64,000 nt of DNA from Ligilactobacillus sp900765635 (GTDB lineage: Bacteria; Bacillota; Bacilli; Lactobacillales; Lactobacillaceae), in assembly GCF_949152225.1 (NCBI RefSeq), contig NZ_CASCJC010000001.1:1674001-1738000 (forward strand), in the 5' to 3' direction. The stretch's first letter is position 1. Every line of letters starts with the position of its first letter. The notes under the pieces are model-generated. The model saw nothing but the letters and a program-made list of their open reading frames with translations. It was not told where the DNA came from and did no database searches. This document shows, in pieces, positions 33,197 to 42,075 of this stretch. The translations under genes and the position numbers were made by a program.

Positions 33197-34147
33197 TTAA
33201 TGCATCATATTTATCGTTGTCAAACCTGCAAACATCACCATTGTTATCACGATAATAAACAATAACATCGGCAAGTTAAAAATAGCACGCTCAATGTAGC
33301 CTGGACGAATCTTGTTTTGTGCCAACCAATCCTTGATAGTTTGTCGTTCGCTGTACAATAAGACAAGCGCACACACGCAAGCTGCAAGATTTATCACTAG
33401 ATTGATGTATTGTCCAAAATTGCCCCAGTGGTTATTTAAAAAGTCACTCACACCACTGATGACAAAGTTATTACAAAAATGCAGTACAATCGACCAGACA
33501 ATCCCATAATTATACGCTACATAACCTAAAATCAACCCTACACAAAAGGCAAATGGCGTTTGCATAATATTAGCATGCATCAAGCCAAACATTGCCGCTG
33601 AAACAACGATTGCTAACTTAGCTCCATATTTTTCTAGGCTACGTAACAAATAACCTCTGAAAACCAATTCCTCACTGATTGGCGCAAGCAAGGCACTATA
33701 TGCTAGCATCGACCAGGTTGTCCCTGAGCTAACCGCTTGTTTAAGCTGTTCTAGCGCACTATAGCCAAATAAGTTTAGCACCATTTCAATCACACTATCA
33801 AAAATCCCTAGCAAGAGCTGGATTAAAATAAAGGTGACCACCAACGTGAAAAAGGAAAATTTCGTCATCTTCACTCTTCCTGGTGCCAAAATCTTTTTTT
33901 GTAGCTGGGGCGACACATACGTCCAAACAAAAAATAATGAGATTGCTACCGCCCCAAAATATGGTAAGCCTGAGTTTTTGACTGCAGCTACATTACTTCC
34001 GCTTAACCAAGCATGGTTGACCATAAATTGGCTAATCAACAACGCTCCTACCTGGAAGGTAACCCAATAAATCAAGATAGTCTTGGTTACTTTACCAATT
34101 GTTTGATTGTACTCTTTAAACTCCCCTAAGTTCCAATCATCTTTCAT
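33197..34147 (-). CDS. CPBP-family intramembrane metalloprotease (Abi/CAAX-like)
   Basis: 316 residues, about eight membrane helices. CPBP motifs are EELVFRGYLLRSL (EExxxR), FGLMHANI (FxxxH) and LHFCNNFVIS (HxxxN). In lactic acid bacteria such proteins are often linked to bacteriocin immunity or membrane-protein processing, but no bacteriocin gene is seen nearby. An IS derivative has inserted 6 bp beyond its stop codon. Confidence 0.88.
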   Translation of the reverse strand: MKDDWNLGEFKEYNQTIGKVTKTILIYWVTFQVGALLISQFMVNHAWLSGSNVAAVKNSGLPYFGAVAISLFFVWTYVSPQLQKKILAPGRVKMTKFSFFTLVVTFILIQLLLGIFDSVIEMVLNLFGYSALEQLKQAVSSGTTWSMLAYSALLAPISEELVFRGYLLRSLEKYGAKLAIVVSAAMFGLMHANIMQTPFAFCVGLILGYVAYNYGIVWSIVLHFCNNFVISGVSDFLNNHWGNFGQYINLVINLAACVCALVLLYSERQTIKDWLAQNKIRPGYIERAIFNLPMLLFIIVITMVMFAGLTTINMMH

Positions 34148-34168
34148 CTAATCCCACCTTTCATTTAA

Positions 34169-34906
34169 TTATTTCAGTAAATCAAGATGTTGTTGTCTCA
34201 ATGTTTCAACTTGTTGTTTGCTTAGCTTACCCATTTGATACAAGGTATCTTCAATTTCTTCTAAGACAACAATCCGGTCGTTTAAGTTCGTCACAAAATC
34301 ATACTTATCCCCGTCTATGATTAAAAGTGGCGAAGCATTGTATTCTTTCATCCAGATATCATAATGCTTTAACAAGCGATGGTAATAATCGATTAAAGAT
34401 GGATCTTTTTCAATCAATTCATAACTGCGCCCTCTTTTTTCGATTCGCTTAAGCATTGTTTCATATGAAACTTTAATCGTAATCATCAAATCAGGTGATT
34501 TCTTTTGTGCCGCATATGGTAGTTCTTCCATCATATTGGCTAGCAAGCTCTTGTAGATCTGGTATTCTACTTCAGTCGCATTGCCCATCTCGGTATTCAT
34601 CTTCATAAAGATCTCGTCTTCATAAATCGAACGATCCAAGATGTTATTATCTGCTTGCATCGCTTCTTTAATCATCGCAAAACGACGATTTAAAAAGTAT
34701 GTCTGCAACAAATACGCATACGGATTAGTCGCATCTTTTTGTCCGTTTGCCCGCTTTTGGGCCGCTAATTCGTTACCCTTATAAAACAACGGTAACACCG
34801 GATTATCCTTAACCGGTTCGTAATAAGCTTTGGTTCCTAATTCATTAGCTAAAATCTCGGTTAGACTTGATTTGCCTGAACCGATGATGCCAGATAGTGT
34901 GATCAA
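34169..34906 (-). CDS. Deoxynucleoside kinase (deoxyadenosine/deoxyguanosine kinase family)
   Basis: 245 residues. The start is taken as TTG at 34906 (MITLSGIIGSGKS); family members begin at this point, and the SD AAGGGA lies 13 bases upstream, so the adjacent ATT cannot be excluded. P-loop GSGKSSLTEIL, the dNK motif NILDRSIYEDEIFMK (DRS) and the lid region KRIEKRGRSYE are present. It phosphorylates salvaged deoxynucleosides. Lactobacilli depend on such kinases because they lack some ribonucleotide-derived dNTP routes. Confidence 0.9.
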   Translation of the reverse strand: MITLSGIIGSGKSSLTEILANELGTKAYYEPVKDNPVLPLFYKGNELAAQKRANGQKDATNPYAYLLQTYFLNRRFAMIKEAMQADNNILDRSIYEDEIFMKMNTEMGNATEVEYQIYKSLLANMMEELPYAAQKKSPDLMITIKVSYETMLKRIEKRGRSYELIEKDPSLIDYYHRLLKHYDIWMKEYNASPLLIIDGDKYDFVTNLNDRIVVLEEIEDTLYQMGKLSKQQVETLRQQHLDLLK

Positions 34907-34933
34907 AATAACTGAAACATCCCTTCTATTCGC

Positions 34934-36199
34934 TTATTTGTAAAAAGTATCGTTAACCGCATTAGCAATCGCAATCTTAACGTGTGCAAATGACAAACCA
35001 CCTTGGATGTACAAGGCATATGGTGGACGTAACGGACCATCAGAGGAAAGTTCGATAGTCGACCCTTCCACAAAACTGCCTGAAGCCATGATAACCTTGT
35101 CTTCATACCCATCCATGTAACTTGGTTCTGGATCAACAAAGGCATTCATTGGTGAATAATGTTGGATTGTCGCACAGAATTTCACCATTGGTTCTTCCTT
35201 GCCAAAAGCAACGGTTTGCACGATATCAGAACGTGGTGCATCCCATTTTGGTGAAACTTCCATACCCATCTTTTCAAGCAAGGCTGCCGTAAAGATCGTA
35301 CCTTTGATAGCTTCACCAGTTGTATGTGCCGCCATGAAGAAACCTTGGTAAAAATCACGCAAGTAAGCATAGGTTGCCCCTTCGTATTTACCTGCACCTG
35401 GCACGATCAAACGTGCACCAGCTTGAGCAATCAAGTCTTTGCGTCCTACAATGTAGCCACCTGATTTGGCAATACCTGCACCGGCGTTTTTGTAAAGCGA
35501 ACCAGCCATCAAATCAGCTCCATAAAAAGTTGCTTCCTCTGTTTCGGAAAATTCGCCATAACAGTTATCGATAAAGACCACCGCTTCTGGGGCTACTTTT
35601 TTGGCTAATTCAATCATCGGCTTGATCTTTTCAATCGTAAACGTATCACGGGTTGCATAGCCACGTGAACGTTGAATTGCGATAACTTTGATTGTTTTGT
35701 CTTCTTTTAAGACCTTTTCAACCACAGCATAATCAACGCTACCATCTTCTAATAACGGAGTGTAGCGAAACTTGATGCCATATTCAAGCATCGTGCCTGG
35801 ATTATCACCTGCTACTCCGATGACTTCTTGAATCGTGTCATAAGGCATACCCGTCATATAATACAACGTGTCTCCTGGACGCAAGCATGAAAAAATAGCG
35901 GTCGAAATCGCATGTGTACCCGAAGCAATATGGGGGCGCACGATTGCATCTTCTGTCTTGAAGTATTCAGCATAAATCTTTTCTAATTTATCACGGCCAC
36001 GATCGTCATAACCATAACCAGTTGAACCCACTAAGTCTTCTTCAGCCACGTGATTTTCTCTAAACAAGTTTAACACCCGTTGTTGGTTGTGTAAAACTTG
36101 GTCATCGATTTCTTTGATTCGTGGTGCAATTTGTTGTTCAACTTCTTGAATTTTTGTTTGTAAATCTTTAGGAAAATGTTCCATCCATGTTGGCATCAT
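34934..36199 (-). CDS. PLP-dependent methionine gamma-lyase-like protein (aluminium resistance family, YnbB)
   Basis: 421 residues from ATG at 36199, eight bases after GGAGGA. Family features: STGYGYDDRGRDKLEKIYAE, RPHIASGTHAISTAIFSCLR, VFIDNCYGEFSETEE and the PLP lysine region MAGSLYKNAGAGIAKSGGYI. Homologues sit next to glnR/glnA in bacilli and are annotated as C-S lyases or aluminium resistance proteins; their true reaction is poorly defined. The gene lies between ornithine decarboxylase and a nucleoside kinase. Confidence 0.88.
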   Translation of the reverse strand: MMPTWMEHFPKDLQTKIQEVEQQIAPRIKEIDDQVLHNQQRVLNLFRENHVAEEDLVGSTGYGYDDRGRDKLEKIYAEYFKTEDAIVRPHIASGTHAISTAIFSCLRPGDTLYYMTGMPYDTIQEVIGVAGDNPGTMLEYGIKFRYTPLLEDGSVDYAVVEKVLKEDKTIKVIAIQRSRGYATRDTFTIEKIKPMIELAKKVAPEAVVFIDNCYGEFSETEEATFYGADLMAGSLYKNAGAGIAKSGGYIVGRKDLIAQAGARLIVPGAGKYEGATYAYLRDFYQGFFMAAHTTGEAIKGTIFTAALLEKMGMEVSPKWDAPRSDIVQTVAFGKEEPMVKFCATIQHYSPMNAFVDPEPSYMDGYEDKVIMASGSFVEGSTIELSSDGPLRPPYALYIQGGLSFAHVKIAIANAVNDTFYK

Positions 36200-36244
36200 T
36201 ACCACAGTCCTCCTCCAATTTTTATACCATTCTTTATTGTATCA

Positions 36245-38353
36245 TTATTTGTCCAAGTTCAAAGGTAAAACTTCTGCTTGTACGTGGATTTTTTTGGCAG
36301 CATCCGTAAAATAGTGTACCCCTTGGATTTCAGGAATAAAACCATCGAATCTTTCCATCGCGCCTACCAAAACTTGGAAATACTTTTGGTCGATGGCTTG
36401 CCAACGCTCACCAGGCGCAACAATAAAGACTCCCGGCGGGTATGGCAAGGCTCCTTCTAGCGCAATTCGTCCAACCACATCTTCTAACGTACATAACTCG
36501 CTGTCATTTTGCATGAATGCACGATCAGCTTTGGCCGGCGTTTGCACGTAATCTTGCATATTTTCTTTTGCAAAGAGACGTTGTTGCAACCTAAACGTCT
36601 TATTTTGACTATAAAAAGCATGCATCTCATCACATAATTGTTGAATAGTGTAGCCTTGATAACGTTTGGCATGCTGACTAGCCAATAACGGTAAAACCTC
36701 GCTCAACGCCGCATCCTTAAAATACAACTCTTCAAACTTTAGCAACGCATCTAATAACGCATCTAGATCTTGCTTGGCATCACCTGGTGTCAATAAGAAC
36801 AACAACGAATACAAGTCGTCTTTGCCCTTTAAGATATTGTTTTCGCTTAAATATTGTGCCACAATCGGGCCTGGAATGCCTTTGGTGGTGTATTTTTCAT
36901 TAACCACATCTACCCCTGGTGTACAAATCGTCAGCTTAAACGGATCAAGCCGTGCTTGGTGTGCGGCAATATGTTTAAACCCATGCCACTGTTGATTTGG
37001 TTTGAAATTCCAACAAGTCGGATCACTTGCTAATTTGGCTGTGGAAACTTGTTGCCAAGAAGTCCCGTCAATTTCTTTTGGAACAAATGGTACAAAGAGT
37101 TTAGATTTTTGTAAGAGTTGCTTACGCCAATCTATACTTAGCTCCAATAGTTCTTGCCAAGCTGCCTGATTGGCTTTTGAGCCTGCTAAATAAGCATTAA
37201 CCGTCAAAGAAGCGTATAACGGATAGGCATAACTAGACGTTACATACTTAAGATATGCATTGTTGAAGTGCTTGTGATCGACATAGCGTTTTTGGCCTTT
37301 TAAATGTGCATCTTTTTTTAGAATTTGGGAGGCTTGACCCATGCCTGCTTGTTGTTTATGAATCGATTGTGTCACTAAAATCCCTGGATCATCTGGGCCA
37401 TAAGTTTTGTTTAAGGCTGCTAAATCAGCCAATAATGGGCTAAACTGCTCATAACCACCCCAAGCACAGTCAAACAAGACATAATCACATAAATGCCCAA
37501 TCTTGTCTAAAATCCATTTGGCAGAATAAAACAAGCCATCATACGTCTCTAATTGTAAAACCGCTAGCCTAAAAGGACGCTTTTTTGTAGCCTTATCCGG
37601 TGCAACTTTTTGGATTTGTTTGCGCAAATAATCCTCGTTTAAATACTTAGGTAACATCTCGCCAATCAACCCTAAAGCATTGCGGTCGGTAGGCACATAA
37701 ACTGGTGTTGCCTTGTTCATGATCAAGGCACTGTTGTATAAAGATTTGTGATTATTGCGATCAAACAAAACTAAATCGCCCTCACCTAGCAATGCACTTG
37801 CGCAAATCGTGTTGGCGCTTGTCGTACCATTCGTGCAAAAATAAACTTTATCGGCCCCATAAACCTTAGCGGCGTGTTGTTGTGCATCTAAAGGTGTGCC
37901 TTGATGCGTCATCGTATCACCCAATTGCGCAACCGTATCGCTTGTATCAGCGTACAACATATTATCGCCAAAAAATTCTTTAAATACTACACCAGCCGGA
38001 TGCAAGTTATAATACTGACCGTTGTGATGTCCTGGTGTCGTAAAACTTATCGGCCGCTCCTTGGCAAAAGCAATCAAATCCCGCAAAAATCCTGGTACAT
38101 TTTGTTCTTCATAGCGTTTAGCCGCCTTAGCTAGGTTAGCTGCATCATTTTTTGGTTCACCTGTCAGCAATACAATTGGCACATCTAGCTTTGCTTTTTG
38201 ACATAATTCTTGCGCCAATTGTTGTTCTTTAACCGTAACTCCTAAGGCCGCTAGTGTTGCTAAATTTAACTCCGCACTCAAAGCTACTGCTTGATATTCT
38301 TTAGGAACACTAGCTAGCATCGTAGCTGGCACGGCAATTTTTAATATCTTCAT
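36245..38353 (-). CDS. Ornithine decarboxylase (group III PLP, inducible type)
   Basis: 702 residues, close to the Lactobacillus 30a enzyme in size. Features are a CheY-like N-terminal wing (1-85), SFTTPGHHNGQYYNLHPAGV, YFCTNGTTSANT, LFDRNNHKSLYNSALIM, DCAWGGYEQF and the PLP lysine in VTQSIHKQQAGMGQASQI. The C-terminal LEGALPYPPGVFIVAPGERW is also conserved. It converts ornithine to putrescine and consumes a proton, so it can give acid resistance. No ornithine/putrescine antiporter lies beside it, unlike the usual speF-potE pair. Lysine decarboxylase is a less likely alternative. Confidence 0.88.
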   Translation of the reverse strand: MKILKIAVPATMLASVPKEYQAVALSAELNLATLAALGVTVKEQQLAQELCQKAKLDVPIVLLTGEPKNDAANLAKAAKRYEEQNVPGFLRDLIAFAKERPISFTTPGHHNGQYYNLHPAGVVFKEFFGDNMLYADTSDTVAQLGDTMTHQGTPLDAQQHAAKVYGADKVYFCTNGTTSANTICASALLGEGDLVLFDRNNHKSLYNSALIMNKATPVYVPTDRNALGLIGEMLPKYLNEDYLRKQIQKVAPDKATKKRPFRLAVLQLETYDGLFYSAKWILDKIGHLCDYVLFDCAWGGYEQFSPLLADLAALNKTYGPDDPGILVTQSIHKQQAGMGQASQILKKDAHLKGQKRYVDHKHFNNAYLKYVTSSYAYPLYASLTVNAYLAGSKANQAAWQELLELSIDWRKQLLQKSKLFVPFVPKEIDGTSWQQVSTAKLASDPTCWNFKPNQQWHGFKHIAAHQARLDPFKLTICTPGVDVVNEKYTTKGIPGPIVAQYLSENNILKGKDDLYSLLFLLTPGDAKQDLDALLDALLKFEELYFKDAALSEVLPLLASQHAKRYQGYTIQQLCDEMHAFYSQNKTFRLQQRLFAKENMQDYVQTPAKADRAFMQNDSELCTLEDVVGRIALEGALPYPPGVFIVAPGERWQAIDQKYFQVLVGAMERFDGFIPEIQGVHYFTDAAKKIHVQAEVLPLNLDK

Positions 38354-38400
38354 CTGTTTATCCTTCTCTTTTATCTTTGGCTTAATTATAATAACAAAAA

Positions 38401-38426
38401 TACGCAGTGAAAAGACTCACTGCGTA
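38401..38426 (-). terminator. Terminator of the larR-larB operon
   Basis: TACGCAGTGA-AAAGAC-TCACTGCGTA; on the minus strand it is followed by TTTTTG, just after the larB stop. Confidence 0.75.
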
Positions 38427-38436
38427 AGAAAAAACA

Positions 38437-39102
38437 TTATAATTGATTAATCATACTTGCATTATAGGCTGCTCCAAAACCATTATCTATATTAACAACA
38501 CTAACACCACTAGCACAACTATTTAGCATAGACAGTAATGCTGCCATTCCGTTAAAACTTGCTCCATAGCCCACACTCGTTGGCACTGCAATTACAGGTT
38601 TATTTACTAAGCCCCCTACAACACTTGTTAATGCACCCTCCATTCCTGCAACAACAATTACAACTTTAGCATTACGAATAACGTCTAATTTAGCCAATAA
38701 GCGATGCAACCCTGCAACACCCACATCATAAACTTCTTCAACTTTGTTTCCAAATACTCGTGCACAAAAAACAGCTTCTTTTGCAACAGGCAAATCACTT
38801 GTACCTGCTGTTACCACACAAATATAATCCTTAGTTTTTTCTTCAAATTCTCCTAAAAATGCACATTGTGAACAATCATCATATATAACACTTGGTAGTA
38901 TTTTCTTAATCGTTTTAGCTTTATGTTTATCTACCCTTGTAGCTAACGCGTTTTGTCCATTTTCATGCAATACTTGCATAATTTCAATAATTTGTTCTGC
39001 CGTCTTTCCTTGACCAAAAATAATTTCTGGATAACCATTGCGACTTTGACGTGTTATATCTACTTTAGCTTGTCCAATATCTATAAACTCTTGTTTTTCC
39101 AT
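38437..39102 (-). CDS. larB: Nickel-pincer cofactor biosynthesis protein LarB
   Basis: 221 residues, with a PurE-like (AIR carboxylase) C-terminal domain (VVTAGTSDLPVAKEAVFCAR, VAGMEGALTSVVGGLVNKPV, VPTSVGYGAS). LarB carboxylates nicotinate adenine dinucleotide at C5 and releases AMP. Cys196 in LNSCASGVSVVNIDNGFG stands 25 residues before the C-terminus, as does the catalytic Cys221 of the 246-aa Lactiplantibacillus plantarum enzyme. The ATG overlaps the larE1 stop (TAATG), so translation is coupled. Last gene of the minus-strand lar operon. Confidence 0.95.
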   Translation of the reverse strand: MEKQEFIDIGQAKVDITRQSRNGYPEIIFGQGKTAEQIIEIMQVLHENGQNALATRVDKHKAKTIKKILPSVIYDDCSQCAFLGEFEEKTKDYICVVTAGTSDLPVAKEAVFCARVFGNKVEEVYDVGVAGLHRLLAKLDVIRNAKVVIVVAGMEGALTSVVGGLVNKPVIAVPTSVGYGASFNGMAALLSMLNSCASGVSVVNIDNGFGAAYNASMINQL

Positions 39103-39920
39103 TATTTAACACTTCTTTTCTGAATTTGATTCATATTACCTGTATGATAGCCTCGCAAACTTAACATTACATCTAAGCATCCAAAACTACGAAATGCTTG
39201 ATCTACTTGATTCATAAAATCTATATCAAAAAAATTAGCTCTCATTTGCGAGTCTACCTCAATACATGCACGATAGTTCATCAATCGTACTCGCAATTTG
39301 TCAAATCCAAATTGATGTAAATAATCTTCACACTGTCTGATTAACTCAAGTTTCTCCTCTGTAATAGTTTCATTACATGGTATTCTTGTTGCCAAACATC
39401 CACTAGATGGCTTATTCCATAATTCACATCCCCATTTTTTCAACTGTAACCGAATTTCACTTTTATGCCATCCACATTCTTCAAGTAAAGATATAACCCC
39501 TAATTCCTGTAAAGCTTGCATTCCTGGGCGATAATCTAAATGATCATCTGCATTTGTACCATCAATCACATTTTTTATTCCTGCTTGATGTGCAATTTCA
39601 AAAATATGATTAAAAATATAATGTTTGCAATAATAACAACGTTTTGGACCGTTTTCGATAAACTCTTTTGTTTTAAAAACATCTAGTTTGATTCTTTTTA
39701 AAGGTAGGCTTGTTTGTTTAGCAAAACGCAAAACATCATCTTGATCATTTGTGCAGATAACTGCAGCATCAACATGTATTAATAATGTCTGATCAGGAAT
39801 TGTTTTTTGGCAAAGCAATGCCAAAAACGTACTATCAACTCCACCAGAATATGCAATCGCCACTTTCCCTAATTTTTTTAAAACTTGTTTAGTATAAGTT
39901 AATTTTTCTTCTAAATCCAT
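39102..39920 (-). CDS. larE: LarE-type sulfur insertase, CxxC plus Cys type (predicted iron-sulfur-dependent)
   Basis: 272 residues. PP-loop ATPase motif AYSGGVDSTFLALL for adenylylation of the pincer precursor. Unlike L. plantarum LarE, it carries three well-placed cysteines: Cys95 and Cys98 in GPKRCYYCKHY, and Cys175 in NKPSSGCLATRIP. LarE homologues with three such cysteines are thought to hold a [4Fe-4S] cluster and deliver sulfur catalytically. Here they occur beside a second LarE of the single-cysteine type. It is the fourth gene of the larR operon and is translationally coupled to larB. Confidence 0.9.
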   Translation of the reverse strand: MDLEEKLTYTKQVLKKLGKVAIAYSGGVDSTFLALLCQKTIPDQTLLIHVDAAVICTNDQDDVLRFAKQTSLPLKRIKLDVFKTKEFIENGPKRCYYCKHYIFNHIFEIAHQAGIKNVIDGTNADDHLDYRPGMQALQELGVISLLEECGWHKSEIRLQLKKWGCELWNKPSSGCLATRIPCNETITEEKLELIRQCEDYLHQFGFDKLRVRLMNYRACIEVDSQMRANFFDIDFMNQVDQAFRSFGCLDVMLSLRGYHTGNMNQIQKRSVK

Positions 39921-39994
39921 CCTTCTCAGCTTTGAAGCTTTACTCCTCTCATTATAGGCAGAATTTCTCTTAATACTAAGTTCATTGGCAATTT

Positions 39995-40273
39995 TTAGCT
40001 TATTTTTTGAATAAATCTAGTTAATTGATTTTTTACATCAGTACAATCTATATGATTTGGTAAAGCTAGTAAATGTAAAACTTCTTTTTCAATTTCACTA
40101 AACTCATCTAATTTTTTAAGAAGCACTTGCTTTTTTTCTTGCGATAAAATATTAGCTTCTTGGCGTACTAATAAACTAGTCTGATATGCTTGCATTAAAT
40201 AAATACGACATGTTTCCTTTTCATAAACTGCTTCCCTGGCATTCTCTAATTGAATTAACATTTGTTCAAACAT
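39995..40273 (-). CDS. Unknown 92-residue helical protein inside the lar operon
   Basis: 92 residues, SD AGGAGAG about nine bases before the ATG. Not recognised. The sequence is nearly all charged amphipathic helix (QLENAREAVYEKETCRIYLM, then SQEKKQVLLKKLDEFSEIEK), ending in PNHIDCTDVKNQLTRFIQK. There are only two cysteines and no signal peptide or membrane segment. It lies between the two larE genes (22 bp from larE2), so it is co-transcribed with pincer-cofactor genes and may act with one of the sulfur insertases. No function is claimed. Confidence 0.7.
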   Translation of the reverse strand: MFEQMLIQLENAREAVYEKETCRIYLMQAYQTSLLVRQEANILSQEKKQVLLKKLDEFSEIEKEVLHLLALPNHIDCTDVKNQLTRFIQKIS

Positions 40274-40295
40274 AATTTTTCTCTCCTTATACGAG

Positions 40296-41120
40296 TTAAT
40301 TACTCTTTTTTATTTCTAAAGATTCATTCATTCTTCCTGTTCGAAAAGGTTCTACATCAAGAGTCACATATTCAAATCCAAATTCACGTAATTTTTTTGC
40401 AATTCTTTCTCGTTTTTCCCATGCAACCATTAAATCTTCTTCAGGCAATTCAATACGTGCTAAATCTTGATGGGCACGTACACGAACAGTTTTAAACATA
40501 AACTCATCACGTAAATACTTCTCACTTGCGAAAACCCGTTGAATCACATCATGAGTTAATCTTGTTCCATATGGAAAACGTGAAGCTAAACTACAAGAAG
40601 CTACCTTGTTCCAGTTACTCAAATTATGTCTTTGTGCTAATAGACGAACTTCATTTTTATATAGCTTGACCTGTTGTAAAAGACTTAAAATCCCCTCTTC
40701 ATCACGTGCTTTTAATCCAGGTCTAAAATCACTTTCATCATCCATTATCATGCCATCTAATATATTTTCATATCCTTCTTTATTAACATGTTTTTTTATT
40801 GTCTGATAGAGTAATTTTTTACTGTAATACCAGCTTTTAGGCGTATTCGCGACAATTTTAGGCTCACGTAATTCACTCATTTCCAGTCCTAAAACTTGCG
40901 ACCCCATTTTATCTGCTATATCAATGGCTAAATTAAACTCTTCATCTGAAAATAATTCAGAATTGACAATAACCGCTAACACATTAGATTCTCCTAGTGT
41001 TTCTAAAGCTACTTTCAGCAAATAAGTACTATCAATTCCACCAGAATACGCAATTGCTACCTTTTTTAAAGTACACAACTTTTCAATAAGATGTTGTTCT
41101 TTTTCTAACATTTCTTGCAT
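40296..41120 (-). CDS. larE: LarE sacrificial sulfur insertase, L. plantarum type
   Basis: 274 residues from ATG at 41120, eight bases after GGGAGAG; the ORF could be read 18 codons longer but without an SD. PP-loop AYSGGIDSTYLLKVA. The sulfur donor cysteine is Cys176 in NKVASCSLASRFPYG, the same residue number as in L. plantarum LarE, which gives up its sulfur and becomes dehydroalanine. The CxxC of the other LarE is replaced by KSWYYSKK, as expected for this type. Second gene of the operon, after larR. Confidence 0.95.
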   Translation of the reverse strand: MQEMLEKEQHLIEKLCTLKKVAIAYSGGIDSTYLLKVALETLGESNVLAVIVNSELFSDEEFNLAIDIADKMGSQVLGLEMSELREPKIVANTPKSWYYSKKLLYQTIKKHVNKEGYENILDGMIMDDESDFRPGLKARDEEGILSLLQQVKLYKNEVRLLAQRHNLSNWNKVASCSLASRFPYGTRLTHDVIQRVFASEKYLRDEFMFKTVRVRAHQDLARIELPEEDLMVAWEKRERIAKKLREFGFEYVTLDVEPFRTGRMNESLEIKKSN

Positions 41121-41222
41121 AATTTCACTCTCCCAATAAATTGCTAAACTAATGATGTATATTAGTATATGCAAAACTATCTTTAAAAAAAATAACGATT
41201 ATTGTCATCATTTGCTACCAAT

Positions 41223-41891
41223 TTATTGTGCTTTATATTCTTGCAATGCTTCTATGTTTTTGATAATAATTTTTTGTTTGTTGACTTCAATAATTTCTCC
41301 TTGTTTCAAATCATGCATTATTCGATTAACACTATTTCGTGTTGAAATACCACAAAATCCAGCTATATCCTCATTAGTTACACAGAAATCAATTAAAATA
41401 CTTCCGTTTTCTTGTTTCTTCCCAAACAAATCAACTAATTTACAAAGTAGCGCACAAACCGCTCCTTTTTTACCATTCATTGTCATGGTCTGTAAAGTTT
41501 CAATATAAATCGATAATTTTTTACGATAATAATCCCTTACATAATCTTGTAACTTTTGGTCAGCTTTTACATAGCACCAAAATTCAGTACGTGGCATACG
41601 ATAAAATACAGCTTCTTCACTTTCAATTCGAATATTAAAGGGTGAAGAAGTATATTTTGATACTTCATCTTTTAATAGCGAAATTACATCCGGTGCAGTG
41701 ATATACGATAAATTAAATTCTCGTCCATCTAGCAAAATAACGCTAATTTTAACAATACCTTCTTTTAATATATAAACGTATGATTCATCTAGTCCATGGT
41801 ATGCCAAATATGTGTGTTTTCTTTTGGAAATAATTGGTACATGCTTGTTTTCTAAAAATTTAATCAAATAATCTATCTTATCCTCTGACAT
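41223..41891 (-). CDS. larR: Crp/Fnr-family regulator of the lar genes (LarR)
   Basis: 222 residues. There is an N-terminal cyclic-nucleotide-binding-like fold (AYHGLDESYVYILKEGIVKI), a dimerisation helix (YYRKKLSIYIETLQTMTMNG), and a C-terminal winged helix with VTNEDIAGFCGISTRNSVNR. LarR of L. plantarum activates the racemase operon in response to L-lactate relative to D-lactate. The gene diverges from larA, with a 184-bp intergenic region holding a palindromic candidate operator. Confidence 0.88.
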   Translation of the reverse strand: MSEDKIDYLIKFLENKHVPIISKRKHTYLAYHGLDESYVYILKEGIVKISVILLDGREFNLSYITAPDVISLLKDEVSKYTSSPFNIRIESEEAVFYRMPRTEFWCYVKADQKLQDYVRDYYRKKLSIYIETLQTMTMNGKKGAVCALLCKLVDLFGKKQENGSILIDFCVTNEDIAGFCGISTRNSVNRIMHDLKQGEIIEVNKQKIIIKNIEALQEYKAQ

Positions 41892-41981
41892 TTTTACTAC
41901 GCTACCCCTTTTTACAATTATTAACTTACATTAGTTTTCATACGCGTTTACAAATTTACTCTATTATTTTTCAAAAAACAA

Positions 41982-41993
41982 TAACATTTGTTA
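41982..41993. promoter_or_regulatory. Candidate Lar box (TAACATTTGTTA)
   Basis: 5-2-5 palindrome TAACA-TT-TGTTA about 94 bp before the larA start. Downstream a -10-like TATACT (42031-42036) lacks a good -35, as expected for a LarR-activated promoter. Assignment rests on symmetry and position. Confidence 0.5.
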
Positions 41994-42075
41994 CTAACAA
42001 TCGTGTTTTCGTTAATATACTTTTTTAGTATATACTACCCTTTGTTAAAAATTTAACACTTAGGAGATGTAAGAA

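Noticed and set aside
32962..33255. 97-aa open frame as a separate gene
   Set aside because: It is the transposase C-terminus inside the IS1182 deletion derivative, running out past the element end into the CPBP gene's 3' region.
40296..41120. LarE2 as a degenerate LarE because it lacks the CxxC motif
   Set aside because: Its KSWYYSKK and VASCSLASRF segments match the L. plantarum type, with the donor Cys at position 176; it is canonical, and the other LarE is the unusual one.
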